Shown: one piece after another, positions 17,801 to 25,486 of the stretch
How positions within the stretch are numbered: the first letter of the stretch is position 1
Layout: every line of letters starts with the position of its first letter
From: Bryobacteraceae bacterium
GTDB taxonomy: Bacteria; Acidobacteriota; Terriglobia; Bryobacterales; Bryobacteraceae
Assembly: GCA_030041495.1 (NCBI GenBank)
Contig: JASHNT010000087.1
Span: forward strand, 1 to 64,000
Reading direction: 5' to 3'
Length of the DNA: 64,000 nucleotides
Translations under genes and position numbers: made by a program
Notes under the pieces: model-generated
Databases searched by the model: none
Told to the model about the DNA's origin: nothing
Seen by the model: only the letters and a program-made list of their open reading frames with translations

Positions 17801-18601
17801 GTTCACGAGATACTCGTACCCGCTGCCGTGAAATCGGTTCGTCCCGCCCTTCATGGTCAGGTTGATCACCGCCGAGCCGGCCTGTCCGAACTCAGGAGCG
17901 TAGTTGGAAACCTGATAAGCGATTTCCTGGACGGAATCGGCTCCGGGCTGGCCGATCTCCGTGTAGTCGTACGCGCCGAACAGACGCACTGTGGCGTCCT
18001 GCCCTTCCACGCGCATGGTCTCCGTGGTGGAGAAAGCATTGCCCAAGCCGTTCACCTGGAACGGACTGTCGGTCTGGTAGTTGCTCACGCCGGGAAGGGT
18101 CAGCAAAGTGTTATACGGATTGCGATAACCCGCGGGGCCGGCGTTCACAGTGCCAATGCCCAGCAGCGGAAGCTGGTCCATGTCGCCGACTGTTACGTTG
18201 TAGGCCAGTTCGCCGCTCTCGGTCTTGAGCAGCGAAGTTTCCGCCCGGACCGTCACCAATTCGGTGTTCGTTCCAGCCTCCAGCCGAACATCTTCGCGAA
18301 CAGTTCCGGCCGCTTGCACCGTCAGGTTGGAGTGCAAGAATGTCTTGAACCCCATCATGGTGACCGTGAGCGCGTAGCTGCCGGCCGGCAGGTCCGCGAT
18401 GGTGTAATTTCCGGTGGCGGTGGAAGCCGCAGGGTAGACAACCCCGGTTTCCGCGTTCTTTGCTTCCACCTTCGCGGCGGCGACGACTGCGCCGGCTTGG
18501 TCAGTTATGGTTCCGGTGACGGTTCCGTTGCCGACCTGCCCCCAAGCGATCAATCCAACCAACAAAAAACAGAAAACTGACGAGACTACTTTCGGCTTCA
18601 C
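14804..18601 (-). CDS. Oar-like TonB-dependent outer-membrane receptor
   Basis: A 1265-residue outer-membrane protein with GTG start. Residues 1-22 are a signal peptide ending AWGQ. Residues 24-110 form a carboxypeptidase-regulatory-like beta-sandwich (GTVTGTITDQAGAVVAAAKVEAKNAETGV...GNYTIADLPAGSYALTV). A plug-like region follows (NPYNTLLTLPGVSNYQ...MRVEGQDATVRLFGAYDYTEIGQPGADSVQEIAYQVSNYAPEFGQAGSAVINLTMKGGTN) and then a long beta barrel ending in the Phe-terminal IARFSF. No clear TonB box is visible. Such receptors are greatly expanded in Acidobacteria and are thought to import large carbohydrates or other polymers. It is monocistronic with its own promoter. Confidence 0.92.
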   Translation of the reverse strand: MKPKVVSSVFCFLLVGLIAWGQVGNGTVTGTITDQAGAVVAAAKVEAKNAETGVVYPAASTATGNYTIADLPAGSYALTVTMMGFKTFLHSNLTVQAAGTVREDVRLEAGTNTELVTVRAETSLLKTESGELAYNVTVGDMDQLPLLGIGTVNAGPAGYRNPYNTLLTLPGVSNYQTDSPFQVNGLGNAFSTTETMRVEGQDATVRLFGAYDYTEIGQPGADSVQEIAYQVSNYAPEFGQAGSAVINLTMKGGTNRFHGSGYEYLVNEDLNAGDPFSISGGPGSLSGGDGGKFRPRNRRNDFGGTLGGPVYIPKIYDGHNKTFFFWSYEEYLETTQLSFTDTVPYSAYTQGNFSGISPVGTCSLCALAGLTGSATQPLGNGYKDPLGSVQYANEIYDPLTRGTAANGLGYAYPFPANSIPPTRFDRVSVIFQDEFPAPSTPSLISGNYDGQIPSHRYSAIPSIKIDHNVSAKDKLSFYYSENNTQSQVSAQGFADGLPLSIGQYVGTFIPTWIYRLNYDRTLSPTLLLHMGIGYQRTKYDDPAPVLNYNAEQTIGIAGFLANRNIPVLNGVTDGQFGGMQNVGPPSQTTKWEGKVTSVTGLTWVKGRHTFKFGGEAYFTGDIAEPYPVVTFTAGQNATSEPFTPAVSYLPYSTGFNYASFLLGDYNTIAQSAPGETHTGYQTWDWYAQDSWKIARKLTIDYGLRYDLNTVEKETYNRWAQFGENVINLNAGGHPGGTVYGGYPGFQYQPAYPWAFGPRIGVAYQLDPKTVLRAGWGLAYQFVGAAAGSTVSVSGLNQPAGINSFVDIETPGAVPQPVWPVLPSSPYCGIGCVNPASIYPNYGTTAGAPTMPDRNQNRPPRIDQYSFGIQREFTRNFILEAAYVGNHAVWLPGPLGFLNQISAQDYAMYGLFPLPGTGPCPSNPLTVCPSSTYNNNADRALLSQPVSSVAVMQHEAAAGLPNSGYLLPYYSASPSTLLSTAIKAYPQFPNLGPSGSPTGDSLYNSLQAKATKRFSHNLQAGGSFTWAKSFTRAARQSDFFNPNNSVWDLQNIPFRTLNFNLIYTVPKAGFFNKWENLVTEGWQVGFFGNYQTGQLLTPPGNPTAEQVNGEEFYTGQPFYMHGVNINNHSTFNPYFTQVLNPGAWAQCPINAACPATGTLYPGFRGPRMPIENANIGRNFRIKERMNLQIRGEFVNVFNRTIMANPGTSFNPQSPIIYGGLVNGVKVLTAGYGVIDAYAAPNTALSQPPNNQVFAPRTGTVIARFSF

Positions 18602-18682
18602 CGGCTCTGCCCCTTGGAAAGTACAAGCGTACGAAGCCGCTAGAGATTTGAGTGCGTTCTAGCAAGGCTAAACTTTCACGCG

Positions 18683-18712
18683 ATGCTACACCCATTTACA
18701 GGCCTGTGTCAA
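18683..18712 (-). promoter_or_regulatory. Probable sigma-70 promoter of the TonB receptor gene
   Basis: On the minus strand TTGACA (18712-18707) is a perfect -35; after 18 nt comes TAGCAT (18688-18683), a fair -10. The leader to the GTG start would be about 75 nt. Confidence 0.45.
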
Positions 18713-18731
18713 TAAAAGCCGCCGATTCGCT

Positions 18732-19478
18732 TCAGAGCTGAATGCGCGAGAACAGGTACGCTCCGGCAATCACCAGGATCGACGCGATCACGACCAGCAC
18801 CAGGGTATCAAGGCTGCCCGCGTAGAAAGCCTGCCCGATCAAAGCCCCCCGCAGGCCATCGACGCCGTAAGTCAAAGGATCCAGACTCGCGGTGATCGCC
18901 AGGGCCTTGGGCAGGCCGGCCAGCGGGAACAGAGCGCCGGAGAGGAAGAAGATCGGCATCACCAGGAAATTCATGACCAGTTGAAAGCCCTGAAAATCGC
19001 TCAACAGCGAAGCGACAGCGGTTCCGAGCGCCGTGAACATGACGGCGACCAGAATCATGAAGAGCACGGCCGCGGGCACTCCTGAAAAGCTGGTCACCCG
19101 GAACCCCGCGGCGAAGCAGATCAGAATCACGATGGCGCCTTGGAACAGAGCCACGGTCGCGCCGCCCAGAGTTCTGCCGGCCATGATGTAAACGCGCGGC
19201 ACCGGCGCTACCATGGTCTCTTTCAGGAATCCGAACTGGCGGTCCCAGATCAACTCGATGCCGGAAAAGATCGCTGTGAACAGAATGGTCATACCGATCA
19301 CTCCCGGCGCCAGAAACTGGAGGTAGCTGCCCTGACCGGCGCGCTGGAAGATCGGTCCGAAGCCAAAGCCCAGCGCCACCAGGAACAGCAAGGGCTGCCC
19401 CAGCGACGCAATGATCCTGGGCCGCGAACGGAAATAGCGTTTGACTTGCCTCAGCCACAAAATGTAAACGGCGTTCAT
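18732..19478 (-). CDS. ABC-2 type transporter permease
   Basis: A 248-residue inner-membrane protein with six predicted helices: LGQPLLFLVALGFGFGP, FLAPGVIGMTILFTAIFSGIEL, TVALFQGAIVILICFAAGF, AAVLFMILVAVMFTALGTAVASLL, LVMNFLVMPIFFLSGALFPLAGL and LVLVVIASILVIAGAYLF. The loop FGFLKETMVAPVPR is the conserved ABC-2 coupling motif of DrrB/NodJ-like exporters. It lies one base after the ATPase gene and both follow a MarR regulator, so this is a regulated efflux pump, probably for a drug or toxic lipid. The substrate is unknown. Confidence 0.92.
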   Translation of the reverse strand: MNAVYILWLRQVKRYFRSRPRIIASLGQPLLFLVALGFGFGPIFQRAGQGSYLQFLAPGVIGMTILFTAIFSGIELIWDRQFGFLKETMVAPVPRVYIMAGRTLGGATVALFQGAIVILICFAAGFRVTSFSGVPAAVLFMILVAVMFTALGTAVASLLSDFQGFQLVMNFLVMPIFFLSGALFPLAGLPKALAITASLDPLTYGVDGLRGALIGQAFYAGSLDTLVLVVIASILVIAGAYLFSRIQL

Positions 19479-19479
19479 C

Positions 19480-20283
19480 TTATCTGCCTCCTGGGCGCCG
19501 GCCGCGGAACATGCGCGACATGTTGCGCATCTGATCGAGCGAACTGGCTTCTTCCTGGCGGATGGTGGAGCCGGTGAGCTTGAGGAACGCGTCTTCGAGC
19601 GATTCCGCGCCAGTTTGCGCCTTCAGGTCGGCCGCGGTCCCCTGCGCGACGATCACTCCATGGTCGATGATGGCGATGCGCTGCGCCACTTTTTCGGCTT
19701 CCTCCATGTAGTGCGTGGTCAGAAAGACGGTGACCTGTTCTTCTTCATTGAGCTTCCTCACATGGGTCCAGAGCTGATTGCGGGTCTGCGGATCGAGGCC
19801 CAGGGTGGGCTCGTCCAGGAACACGATTTTGGGAGTGTGCAAAAGGCCGCGGGCGATCTCCAGCCGCCGCTTCATACCGCCGGAAAATTGCTTGACGAAG
19901 CTGTCGCGGCGGTCCCACAGCTCGAATAATCGCAGCAACTTTTCGATGCGTTCGGCGCGGATTTTCCCCGGAACTTTATACAAAACGCCGTGAAAATCCA
20001 TGTTCTCGTACGCGGTGAGCTCTTCATCGAGGCTGGGGTCCTGGAATACGATGCCGAAGCGCTTGCGCGCCTCATTGTGCTGGACGGCCGGATTCAGGCC
20101 GTCGATCTCCACTTCCCCGCTGGTCGGCTTGAGCAGAGTGGTGAGGATTTTGATGGTGGTGGTTTTCCCCGCCCCGTTCGGACCCAAAAAGGCAAAGATC
20201 TCGCCTTGAGCGACGTCGAAAGAGATGTTCTTGACAGCCGCGAAGTCGCCGTAATTCTTCACCAGGTTCGTGACACGGATCAC
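19480..20283 (-). CDS. ABC transporter ATP-binding protein (DrrA-like)
   Basis: A 267-residue ATPase with GTG start. Walker A is GPNGAGKTTT, the signature is QFSGGMKRRLEIARGLLH, Walker B is IVFLDEPTLGLD, and the H-loop is FLTTHYMEEAE. The C-terminal extension (AESLEDAFLKLTGSTIRQEE) is typical of DrrA/daunorubicin-type exporters. Its GTG overlaps the marR stop (GTGA), and the permease follows by one base, so all three are translated from one mRNA. It powers the paired ABC-2 permease. Confidence 0.93.
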   Translation of the reverse strand: MIRVTNLVKNYGDFAAVKNISFDVAQGEIFAFLGPNGAGKTTTIKILTTLLKPTSGEVEIDGLNPAVQHNEARKRFGIVFQDPSLDEELTAYENMDFHGVLYKVPGKIRAERIEKLLRLFELWDRRDSFVKQFSGGMKRRLEIARGLLHTPKIVFLDEPTLGLDPQTRNQLWTHVRKLNEEEQVTVFLTTHYMEEAEKVAQRIAIIDHGVIVAQGTAADLKAQTGAESLEDAFLKLTGSTIRQEEASSLDQMRNMSRMFRGRRPGGR

Positions 20284-20789
20284 CGTGAATCCTCCGGTCC
20301 CGGCTTGGCCAGGAGCGTGATTTTCGCCATCAGTTGCAGAAACAATTCGCGCTCAGCGCCACTCAAAGGCTCCAGCCAGCTACGCGCCACGATCTTGCGG
20401 TTATCGCGGAAGGTCTGCTGGAGCTGGCTTCCGTAGTCGCTCATTTTCACCTCCACCACCCGGCGGTCTTCCTCGCTGCGATTGCGCTCGACCAATCCCT
20501 TGGCGACCAGCCGGTCGACGGTGTGGGTCGCGGTGGAGAGCGGCACGCCCAGAGACTCGGCCAGATTGGACATGGTAAGGCGCTCGCCGGACTCGAGCAG
20601 CAGCATGGCGCGGATCTCCTCACGCGAGATTTCGATTTGCGGGTCGTCCGCCAGCTTGCGATTGAGCAGCAAGCGCCGGAAGAGGGTCTCCAGATATCCG
20701 ACCAGTTGAGTGGATTGCTGGTCCAGCCCCGCCCTGGTCTCCGGCTCGACCGCCGCTATGGGAGCGGTGGCTGTAGTTCGCTTTTGCAA
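20280..20789 (-). CDS. MarR-family transcriptional regulator
   Basis: A winged helix-turn-helix repressor. ISREEIRAMLLLESGERLTMSNLAESLGVPLSTATHTVDRLVAKGLVERNRSEEDRRVVEVKMSDYG is the MarR fold with the recognition helix (LSTATHTVDRL) and the wing (RSEEDRRVVEV). The ORF track starts at a TTG at 20825, but that TTGACA is a perfect -35 box with a GATAAT -10 behind it, so the true start must be further in. The TTG at 20789 is the first in-frame start codon after the expected transcription start; the assignment is uncertain. It is first in the marR-ABC operon and probably represses its own promoter until a transport substrate binds. Confidence 0.85.
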   Translation of the reverse strand: MQKRTTATAPIAAVEPETRAGLDQQSTQLVGYLETLFRRLLLNRKLADDPQIEISREEIRAMLLLESGERLTMSNLAESLGVPLSTATHTVDRLVAKGLVERNRSEEDRRVVEVKMSDYGSQLQQTFRDNRKIVARSWLEPLSGAERELFLQLMAKITLLAKPGPEDSR

Positions 20790-20792
20790 TAT

Positions 20793-20825
20793 TTCGATTA
20801 TCGAAGGGATTGCCTGTCTTGTCAA
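20793..20825 (-). promoter_or_regulatory. marR promoter with palindromic operator over the -10 box
   Basis: On the minus strand TTGACA (20825-20820), 17 nt, then GATAAT (20802-20797): a near-consensus sigma-70 promoter. The inverted repeat TTCGAT-n-ATCGAA (20793-20805) covers the -10, where a bound MarR dimer would block polymerase. The promoter starts two bases after the end of the upstream gene. Confidence 0.75.
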
Positions 20826-20826
20826 G

Positions 20827-23241
20827 CTACCGCAGCGCGGATTCCAAGTTCTGCAACTCCTCCGGCGAGCCTTTGAACAACCCGTTGGGAAATTGCAAGT
20901 AGTTGGTTATCTGCTGCTTGATGGCCGGAGCGTCGTTCCAGTTCAAGCCCATGCCGGCCATGTATTGCAGGCGCAGGTCGAGGTCCGTGTTGACGTGGGC
21001 ACCCTCCAGCCACGGCTTCAGATCCTGCGCGCGGCCGGCGTAGGTCGACATCAGATCGGTCACCGAATTCAACCCGACTTCGCGCAAGGACTGCGCCACG
21101 GGGCCGGTAAAGCGGCGGGTCATTTGGTTCAGATCGATGGGAGCGTCGCCGTTCTGGCCCATCAGCACTGTGTCGTAACCCTCGCCGTTAATATCGTTGG
21201 CCCAGAGGGTGCCGTTGGGGAAAACCTCGAAGAACGTGGCGAGCTCGGTCTTGATGGTGTCAGGATCGCTCTCATAAAGAGGCACCCATTGCGTTACGAT
21301 CCCGCCGGGGTTGAGATGCTCCTTTACGACCTCGAAATATTCCTTCGAATACAGCGTCGCGGTGCCCTTGACCCAAGGGTGAATCGGATCGGAAGTGATG
21401 ATGTCGAACTTGTCTCCGGTGGTGAGCACGTAGTGCCGTGCGTCATCGTAGTGCACGGTGGTGCGGGGGTCGGTGAGGACGTGATAATTCTGCGGCCCGA
21501 AAAACCGTGAAGTCGCCGGGGGAATGATTTTTTCGATCTCGCAAATGACGATGCGCTGCACCTCGGGATGCACCACGAAGGTTCCGGCGGTGACACCCGC
21601 TCCGAATCCGACGATCAGCACCGATTTGGGATCGGGATGCACCAGCGCCGGCAGATGCCCCAGCATGCGCTGCAGGCGCATGTCGAACGGTTCGGTGGAC
21701 GCCTCCACTTTGCCGCTGACGTGAAAATAGATTTGTCCGCCGGGAAGCTGGGAGACGACGATGGAAGAATTCATCCCTTCGCCGCGATAGAGAGGCGTGC
21801 CGGCGTCGCTGGTGGTGAGCATTCGGCGGCCGTAAGCGATGGCCAGCCAGGGGACCTCATCGACTTTCCAGATCAGCAGTCCGGCCAGTGCAGTGGCCAC
21901 GGTTGCGGCGATTCCCATTCTGACCGAAGCGCTCCGCGACAGCATCAGCAAAGCGGAGGCAACCGACAACGCGATCAGCAACCGCTCGGAATCGCGCGAG
22001 CCGATCCAGGGGATGAAGACAATGCTGAAAAGAATCGAGCCGAGAATCGCGCCGACCGTGTTGGCCGCATAGGTTTTTCCAACCAGCTTTCCGGGATCGT
22101 CATCGCGCGATGCCGCCGCGGCCAAGGCGAGAGGGAAACTCGCGCCCCACAAAATCGCGGAGGGTAGAATGGCCCACAGGCAGCGCACGATATCGACCTG
22201 GAAGTTGAACCAGGGGCTGGTGGAGAGCAGCGGATTCACCGGCCAATAGGGGATTGAATCGGAGAGCGCAAACGCGGCCCATGCGACCGCGCCCGCCAGA
22301 GCCATCTGGCACCACCCCAGCGCGTTTCGCGAGCCCGAACGGGCCAGGATCGACCCGCCTCCACTGCCCAGCCCAAGCCCCACCAGAAAGACGGCTAGAA
22401 TGATCGAAAACGTGTAAGTGGTGGCGCCGATCATCACCGAAAGCAGGCGCGTCCAGATGACCTCCGCGCCGAGAGCGCACAATCCGGAGATCGCGATGGT
22501 GACGTAGACATCCCAGGGCTTGTTGGTGGAGACCGGCGGGGGCGCGGCCTCTTCTCTTAAGGGGGCGGCAGCCGGTTCGTACGACATTTTCCTGGCGAGC
22601 GAGAAAGCCGCGAGGGCCACGACAAAGTTGATCGCCGCGCCGGCATAGGTGGCGACGGCCATATCGAAAACGCGCAATAAATAAAAACCGGCGAACAGGC
22701 AGCCGAAGACCGCTCCGGCGATGTTGCCTCCGTACAGGAACCCGAGCCAGGAGACGCCCTCCGGCGTGGCCTCCACCCAGCGCGCGATGGCGGGCAGGGA
22801 GGCTCCCATCAGGAAAGTGGGAGGAAGCAGGCAGATGGCGGCGATCACGGCTCGCAGGAAGACTCCCTGAAAGCCGTGTTGCGCGATGGCCGCGTACAGC
22901 GAATCCAGCATCGGAATCAGAAACAGGACGACGATGCCGAAGATCCCAATGCCCATCTCGAGCTTGGCGTACACGCGCAGAGGATGCTGCGATCGCGAGA
23001 CCAAGCGCGGCAGCAGCAGGCTGCCCAGGCACATCCCGCCCATGTAGGTCCCGAGCAGAACACCCAAGGAGACGGCCGAACTGCCCACCGCCAGTTGCAA
23101 CAACTGGAGCCAGACGATTTCGTAGATCAGCGCCGCACAACCGCTGCCCGCGAACAGCAACAAAAGGAGAGGCAGAAACGGGCGCAGATGTCCGGGGCTG
23201 GAGGAAACGGCGCTGGGGGAAACAGACTGTGTGGTGCTCAT
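20827..23241 (-). CDS. Membrane-anchored spermidine synthase-like protein
   Basis: An 804-residue fusion. The N-terminal two thirds hold many transmembrane helices in MFS-like arrangement (for example LLLLLFAGSGCAALIYEIVWLQLLQLAVGSSAVSLGVLLGTYMGG and a second set beginning ISGLCALGAEVIWTRLLSVMIGATTYTFSIILAVFLVGLGLGS). The C-terminal 270 residues are a SpeE-like Rossmann methyltransferase fold (SVLIVGFGAGVTAGTFVVHPEVQRIVICEIEKIIPPATSRFFG, VHYDDARHYVLTTGDKFDIITSDPIHPWVKGTATLYSKEYFEV). These fused proteins are widespread in Acidobacteria; true polyamine synthesis is unproven. It lies directly upstream of marR on the same strand. Confidence 0.88.
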   Translation of the reverse strand: MSTTQSVSPSAVSSSPGHLRPFLPLLLLLFAGSGCAALIYEIVWLQLLQLAVGSSAVSLGVLLGTYMGGMCLGSLLLPRLVSRSQHPLRVYAKLEMGIGIFGIVVLFLIPMLDSLYAAIAQHGFQGVFLRAVIAAICLLPPTFLMGASLPAIARWVEATPEGVSWLGFLYGGNIAGAVFGCLFAGFYLLRVFDMAVATYAGAAINFVVALAAFSLARKMSYEPAAAPLREEAAPPPVSTNKPWDVYVTIAISGLCALGAEVIWTRLLSVMIGATTYTFSIILAVFLVGLGLGSGGGSILARSGSRNALGWCQMALAGAVAWAAFALSDSIPYWPVNPLLSTSPWFNFQVDIVRCLWAILPSAILWGASFPLALAAAASRDDDPGKLVGKTYAANTVGAILGSILFSIVFIPWIGSRDSERLLIALSVASALLMLSRSASVRMGIAATVATALAGLLIWKVDEVPWLAIAYGRRMLTTSDAGTPLYRGEGMNSSIVVSQLPGGQIYFHVSGKVEASTEPFDMRLQRMLGHLPALVHPDPKSVLIVGFGAGVTAGTFVVHPEVQRIVICEIEKIIPPATSRFFGPQNYHVLTDPRTTVHYDDARHYVLTTGDKFDIITSDPIHPWVKGTATLYSKEYFEVVKEHLNPGGIVTQWVPLYESDPDTIKTELATFFEVFPNGTLWANDINGEGYDTVLMGQNGDAPIDLNQMTRRFTGPVAQSLREVGLNSVTDLMSTYAGRAQDLKPWLEGAHVNTDLDLRLQYMAGMGLNWNDAPAIKQQITNYLQFPNGLFKGSPEELQNLESALR

Positions 23242-23369
23242 GAGCAGGGTCGGATTCGGTTTTCTGAGGCTAGTGGGCCATCATACCGCAGCCGCCCGCT
23301 CCGCACCACAGGAGCTCACACGCGCGGGGCGGAGCCCAATTACTCCGCCCGGGTTCGGAACCGAGCCAG

Positions 23370-23639
23370 TCAGCGTTTGTGCGCGTGCTCCTCGGCTTGG
23401 GAGTGCAGAGGCATGTGCTGCTCGCCGGCCGCCGCGGGGATTTTCGCGGACATCAGCCACTCATCAGCTCTCTTTTGCGCCTCCTCGCGGAGGTAGCCAT
23501 AGCGTTCTTGCAACTTGCCGATCAGGCGCTCGCGCTGGCCGGCGATCATCTCCAGATCGTTTTCGGTGAGCCGCCCGAATTGCTGCCGGGCAGCCCCTTT
23601 CAACTGTTTCCACTTGCCTTGAAGTTCATCGGAATTCAT
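23370..23639 (-). CDS. CsbD-family stress protein
   Basis: An 89-residue protein with the CsbD fold: MNSDELQGKWKQLKGAARQQFGRLTENDLEMIAGQRERLIGKLQERYGYLREEAQKRADEW. The repeated helices and the WKQLKGAARQQFG/LTENDLEMIAGQRERLIGKLQERYG signature are diagnostic. CsbD proteins are small, often induced in general stress; their mechanism is unknown. I use ATG 23639, which has AAGGAG upstream on the minus strand; the track begins at 23822. A histidine-containing tail (MPLHSQAEEHAHKR) follows the domain. It stands alone, 130 bases upstream of the spermidine-synthase-like gene. Confidence 0.88.
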   Translation of the reverse strand: MNSDELQGKWKQLKGAARQQFGRLTENDLEMIAGQRERLIGKLQERYGYLREEAQKRADEWLMSAKIPAAAGEQHMPLHSQAEEHAHKR

Positions 23640-23911
23640 AAGCCACGAAACTCCTTCTTGCTTTTTGAGCGCAGGTGAACTGCGCGCCAGAAACAATGCA
23701 GCCGGTGTGCCAGGATCAGTATCCGGCTGAATCGGCAGGGACGGAGCTGCGCGACACGGGACTGCGTGGGAAGATTGTGCAGCCGGATGGAAAGATTTTC
23801 CGCGCGGGGCGCAGAACCACACGAGCCTGGATCACCGCGCCGGATCGTGGAACTTCGCGCCCGGCAACTCTTAATCACCCGCGGGCTATCCTGATAGAAG
23901 GAGCGCAGGGT
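23640..23911 (+). other. Gap between CsbD and the first DUF433 module
   Basis: A 272-bp divergent region. It contains the CsbD ribosome site (AAGGAG, minus strand) and the antitoxin site (GAAGGAG, plus strand). I see no convincing promoter, repeat or RNA gene. Confidence 0.5.
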
Positions 23912-24151
23912 ATGGCAAGCCTCGATTGGTCACAATGCCCCGCCGTGGAGAGCATCCCCGGCAAGGTGAGCGGAGCATGGGTGTTTCGCGGTACACGCGT
24001 TCCCGTGGCTGCGATTTTCGAGAATTTGAAGACATCGCCGATCGAAGAGGTGCTTGAAAACTTCCACGTGACGCGCGAGCAGGTTCAGACCGTGCTCGAC
24101 TTCGCCGCCAAGAGCGCAGATGCACCGCTCGAAACCTTGCGCGCCGGATGA
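23912..24151 (+). CDS. DUF433-family antitoxin
   Basis: A 79-residue protein: CPAVESIPGKVSGAWVFRGTRVPVAAIFENLKTSPIEEVLENFHVTREQVQTVLDFAA. The PGKVSGAWVFRGTRVPV strand-turn and the following helix-turn-helix are the DUF433 signature. These are antitoxins paired with DUF5615 (PIN-like) toxins. I start it at ATG 23912, preceded by GAAGGAG; the track start at 23675 is upstream noise. Its TGA overlaps the ATG of the toxin gene (ATGA), the usual arrangement. The antitoxin appears whole while its toxin partner is frameshifted. Confidence 0.88.
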   Translation: MASLDWSQCPAVESIPGKVSGAWVFRGTRVPVAAIFENLKTSPIEEVLENFHVTREQVQTVLDFAAKSADAPLETLRAG

Positions 24152-24472
24152 GGATTCTTCTCGATGAAAGCGTCCCGCAAAAGCTGCGCTTGCTGATCGA
24201 GGGCCATACGGTCGTGACAGCGTGGTATCAAGGCTGGTCCAGCTTGCAGAACGGAGAACTGCTGGACGCGGCGGAACACGCGGGCTTCGAGCTGTTCATT
24301 ACGGCGGACCAAGAGTTGAGCTATCAACAGAATCTGACGGGCCGGAAAAATGGCGCTGGTGGTGCTCAGCACGAATAACTGGGATCTCATCAAGGCAGCG
24401 ATTGCCAAGATTACAGCCGTGATCGACGCGGTGACGCCGGGCAGCTATACCGAGGTAGAGATCCCCGAATAG
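24148..24472 (+). pseudogene. DUF5615 PIN-like toxin, frameshifted
   Basis: The first 67 codons read MRILLDESVPQKLRLLIEGHTVVTAWYQGWSSLQNGELLDAAEHAGFELFITADQELSYQQNLTGRK, the start of a DUF5615 toxin (acidic LLDESVP and TADQELSYQQNL). At the A5 run at 24346-24350 the frame is lost and the track ORF ends at 24378. In the neighbouring frame the protein continues exactly as the family does: MALVVLSTNNWDLIKAAIAKITAVIDAVTPGSYTEVEIPE, to a TAG at 24472. One extra A accounts for it. It is a recent pseudogene, a sequencing error, or slippage; the sequence alone cannot tell. Confidence 0.85.
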
Positions 24473-24571
24473 CCCCCACTTCTCGCTGCAAGACCATGGG
24501 TAACGTCCTGAAGCGCACTTTTGGAACGCTATCGGACCACATGGCGATCCTGAAGCCGTATACTGACCGTC

Positions 24572-25237
24572 ATGAACTGGCCTTCATGGGCCTGGCCTCA
24601 CTGGTCTCCGTGGACGTGGACGGAGGGGAGAACGATCCTTGTGACCGCGCTGGCTGCGTCATTCTTTACGGCTTGCATAACGGAGCCGACTAAGACCTGG
24701 CTTCAGGGGAGGATTCAACGACGAAGAATTAGGCGCTGGCTGTATCGGGAAATGATCCACAATTGCTCGGCGCTGTCGGGATGGGTTCTATCGGCGAAGG
24801 ATCATCCGGAGATGCAAGTGCACACCGCGGTCCAGTTCGCCAGCGAGTACAGGAAACTGGCTTACGAGCTCGCCGTCAAGGACTCGGGGTTCTATTCGTT
24901 GCGGGGGGATGAGCCTTACCGTATTGATGCGATTTACCGTGAGTTCGATCGCATAAGCAGCGGCTCTTACGAGGATCCCCAGGACTGTTTTCTGCGGGCG
25001 CAGGTTGCGTCGGCAGCGGTCTTGCACGCGGTGCAAGATAGACTTTTGAGCAGACGTGTCGTGTTCCGCGTCAGCACGACGCGGCATAAGAGGTATCTGC
25101 AGGAGAATCTGCCTCGCAAGTTTTTTTGCATCAACGCAGATGTTGCTCCACCTTGGCGGGAGAGACTGCGGCGTTGTTGCGATGCGGCCTTGTACTGGTT
25201 CTGGCGGAGGAGATACCCGCCGTCTCCCAAAAGTTAG
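24572..25237 (+). CDS. Membrane-anchored protein of unknown function
   Basis: A 221-residue protein with one N-terminal transmembrane segment (TILVTALAASFFTACITEPTKTWLQ) followed by a basic helix (RIQRRRIRRWLYREMIHN) and a soluble helical domain. The first 20 residues are strikingly Trp-rich (MNWPSWAWPHWSPWTW). A GTG at 24641 after GGGGAG is an alternative start that would remove that stretch. The TExxKxxxxxxxRRRxxRxxLYxEMxxN arrangement recurs in unnamed proteins of soil bacteria, from memory only. It is not adjacent to a clear partner: upstream is the broken toxin, downstream the molybdenum enzyme operon. Confidence 0.7.
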   Translation: MNWPSWAWPHWSPWTWTEGRTILVTALAASFFTACITEPTKTWLQGRIQRRRIRRWLYREMIHNCSALSGWVLSAKDHPEMQVHTAVQFASEYRKLAYELAVKDSGFYSLRGDEPYRIDAIYREFDRISSGSYEDPQDCFLRAQVASAAVLHAVQDRLLSRRVVFRVSTTRHKRYLQENLPRKFFCINADVAPPWRERLRRCCDAALYWFWRRRYPPSPKS

Positions 25238-25473
25238 CCGCCTTGCCCTGGGCTGTGATTACGGAGGAGGATGCGCTGATAGAACGGCCTGGATCCCCGA
25301 TGCTACAGCCTCTGCCGCCGGTCACGCTGTGGTGATCTCGACTCGACATTACCGCCGCATGTTGAGGCGCAGGCCCGCCGTAGCATCGTGCCCAGGACTG
25401 CGGACGCATGGCCGGTCACGGCCTCGACGGGACCACGCCGCGGCCTGCCCGCCGACTTCGCCGATAGGCCAGC
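25238..25473 (+). other. Gap before the molybdenum hydroxylase operon
   Basis: A 236-bp stretch without a convincing gene. The short track ORF at 25126-25335 overlaps it but has no domain-like features. The only signal is the palindromic -10-like element at its end (25474-25486). Confidence 0.5.
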
Positions 25474-25486
25474 GTGATAAAATCAC
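25474..25486 (+). promoter_or_regulatory. Palindrome GTGAT-AAA-ATCAC at the start of the molybdenum hydroxylase operon
   Basis: The 13-bp inverted repeat holds TGATAAAAT, an extended -10 (TG-n-TAAAAT). It coincides with the GTG taken as the start of the Fe-S subunit, so either the start or the promoter reading is wrong. Confidence 0.35.

Noticed and set aside
24496-24693. 65-residue ORF upstream of the Trp-rich membrane protein
   Set aside because: It overlaps the better ORF in another frame and has no ribosome site or domain.
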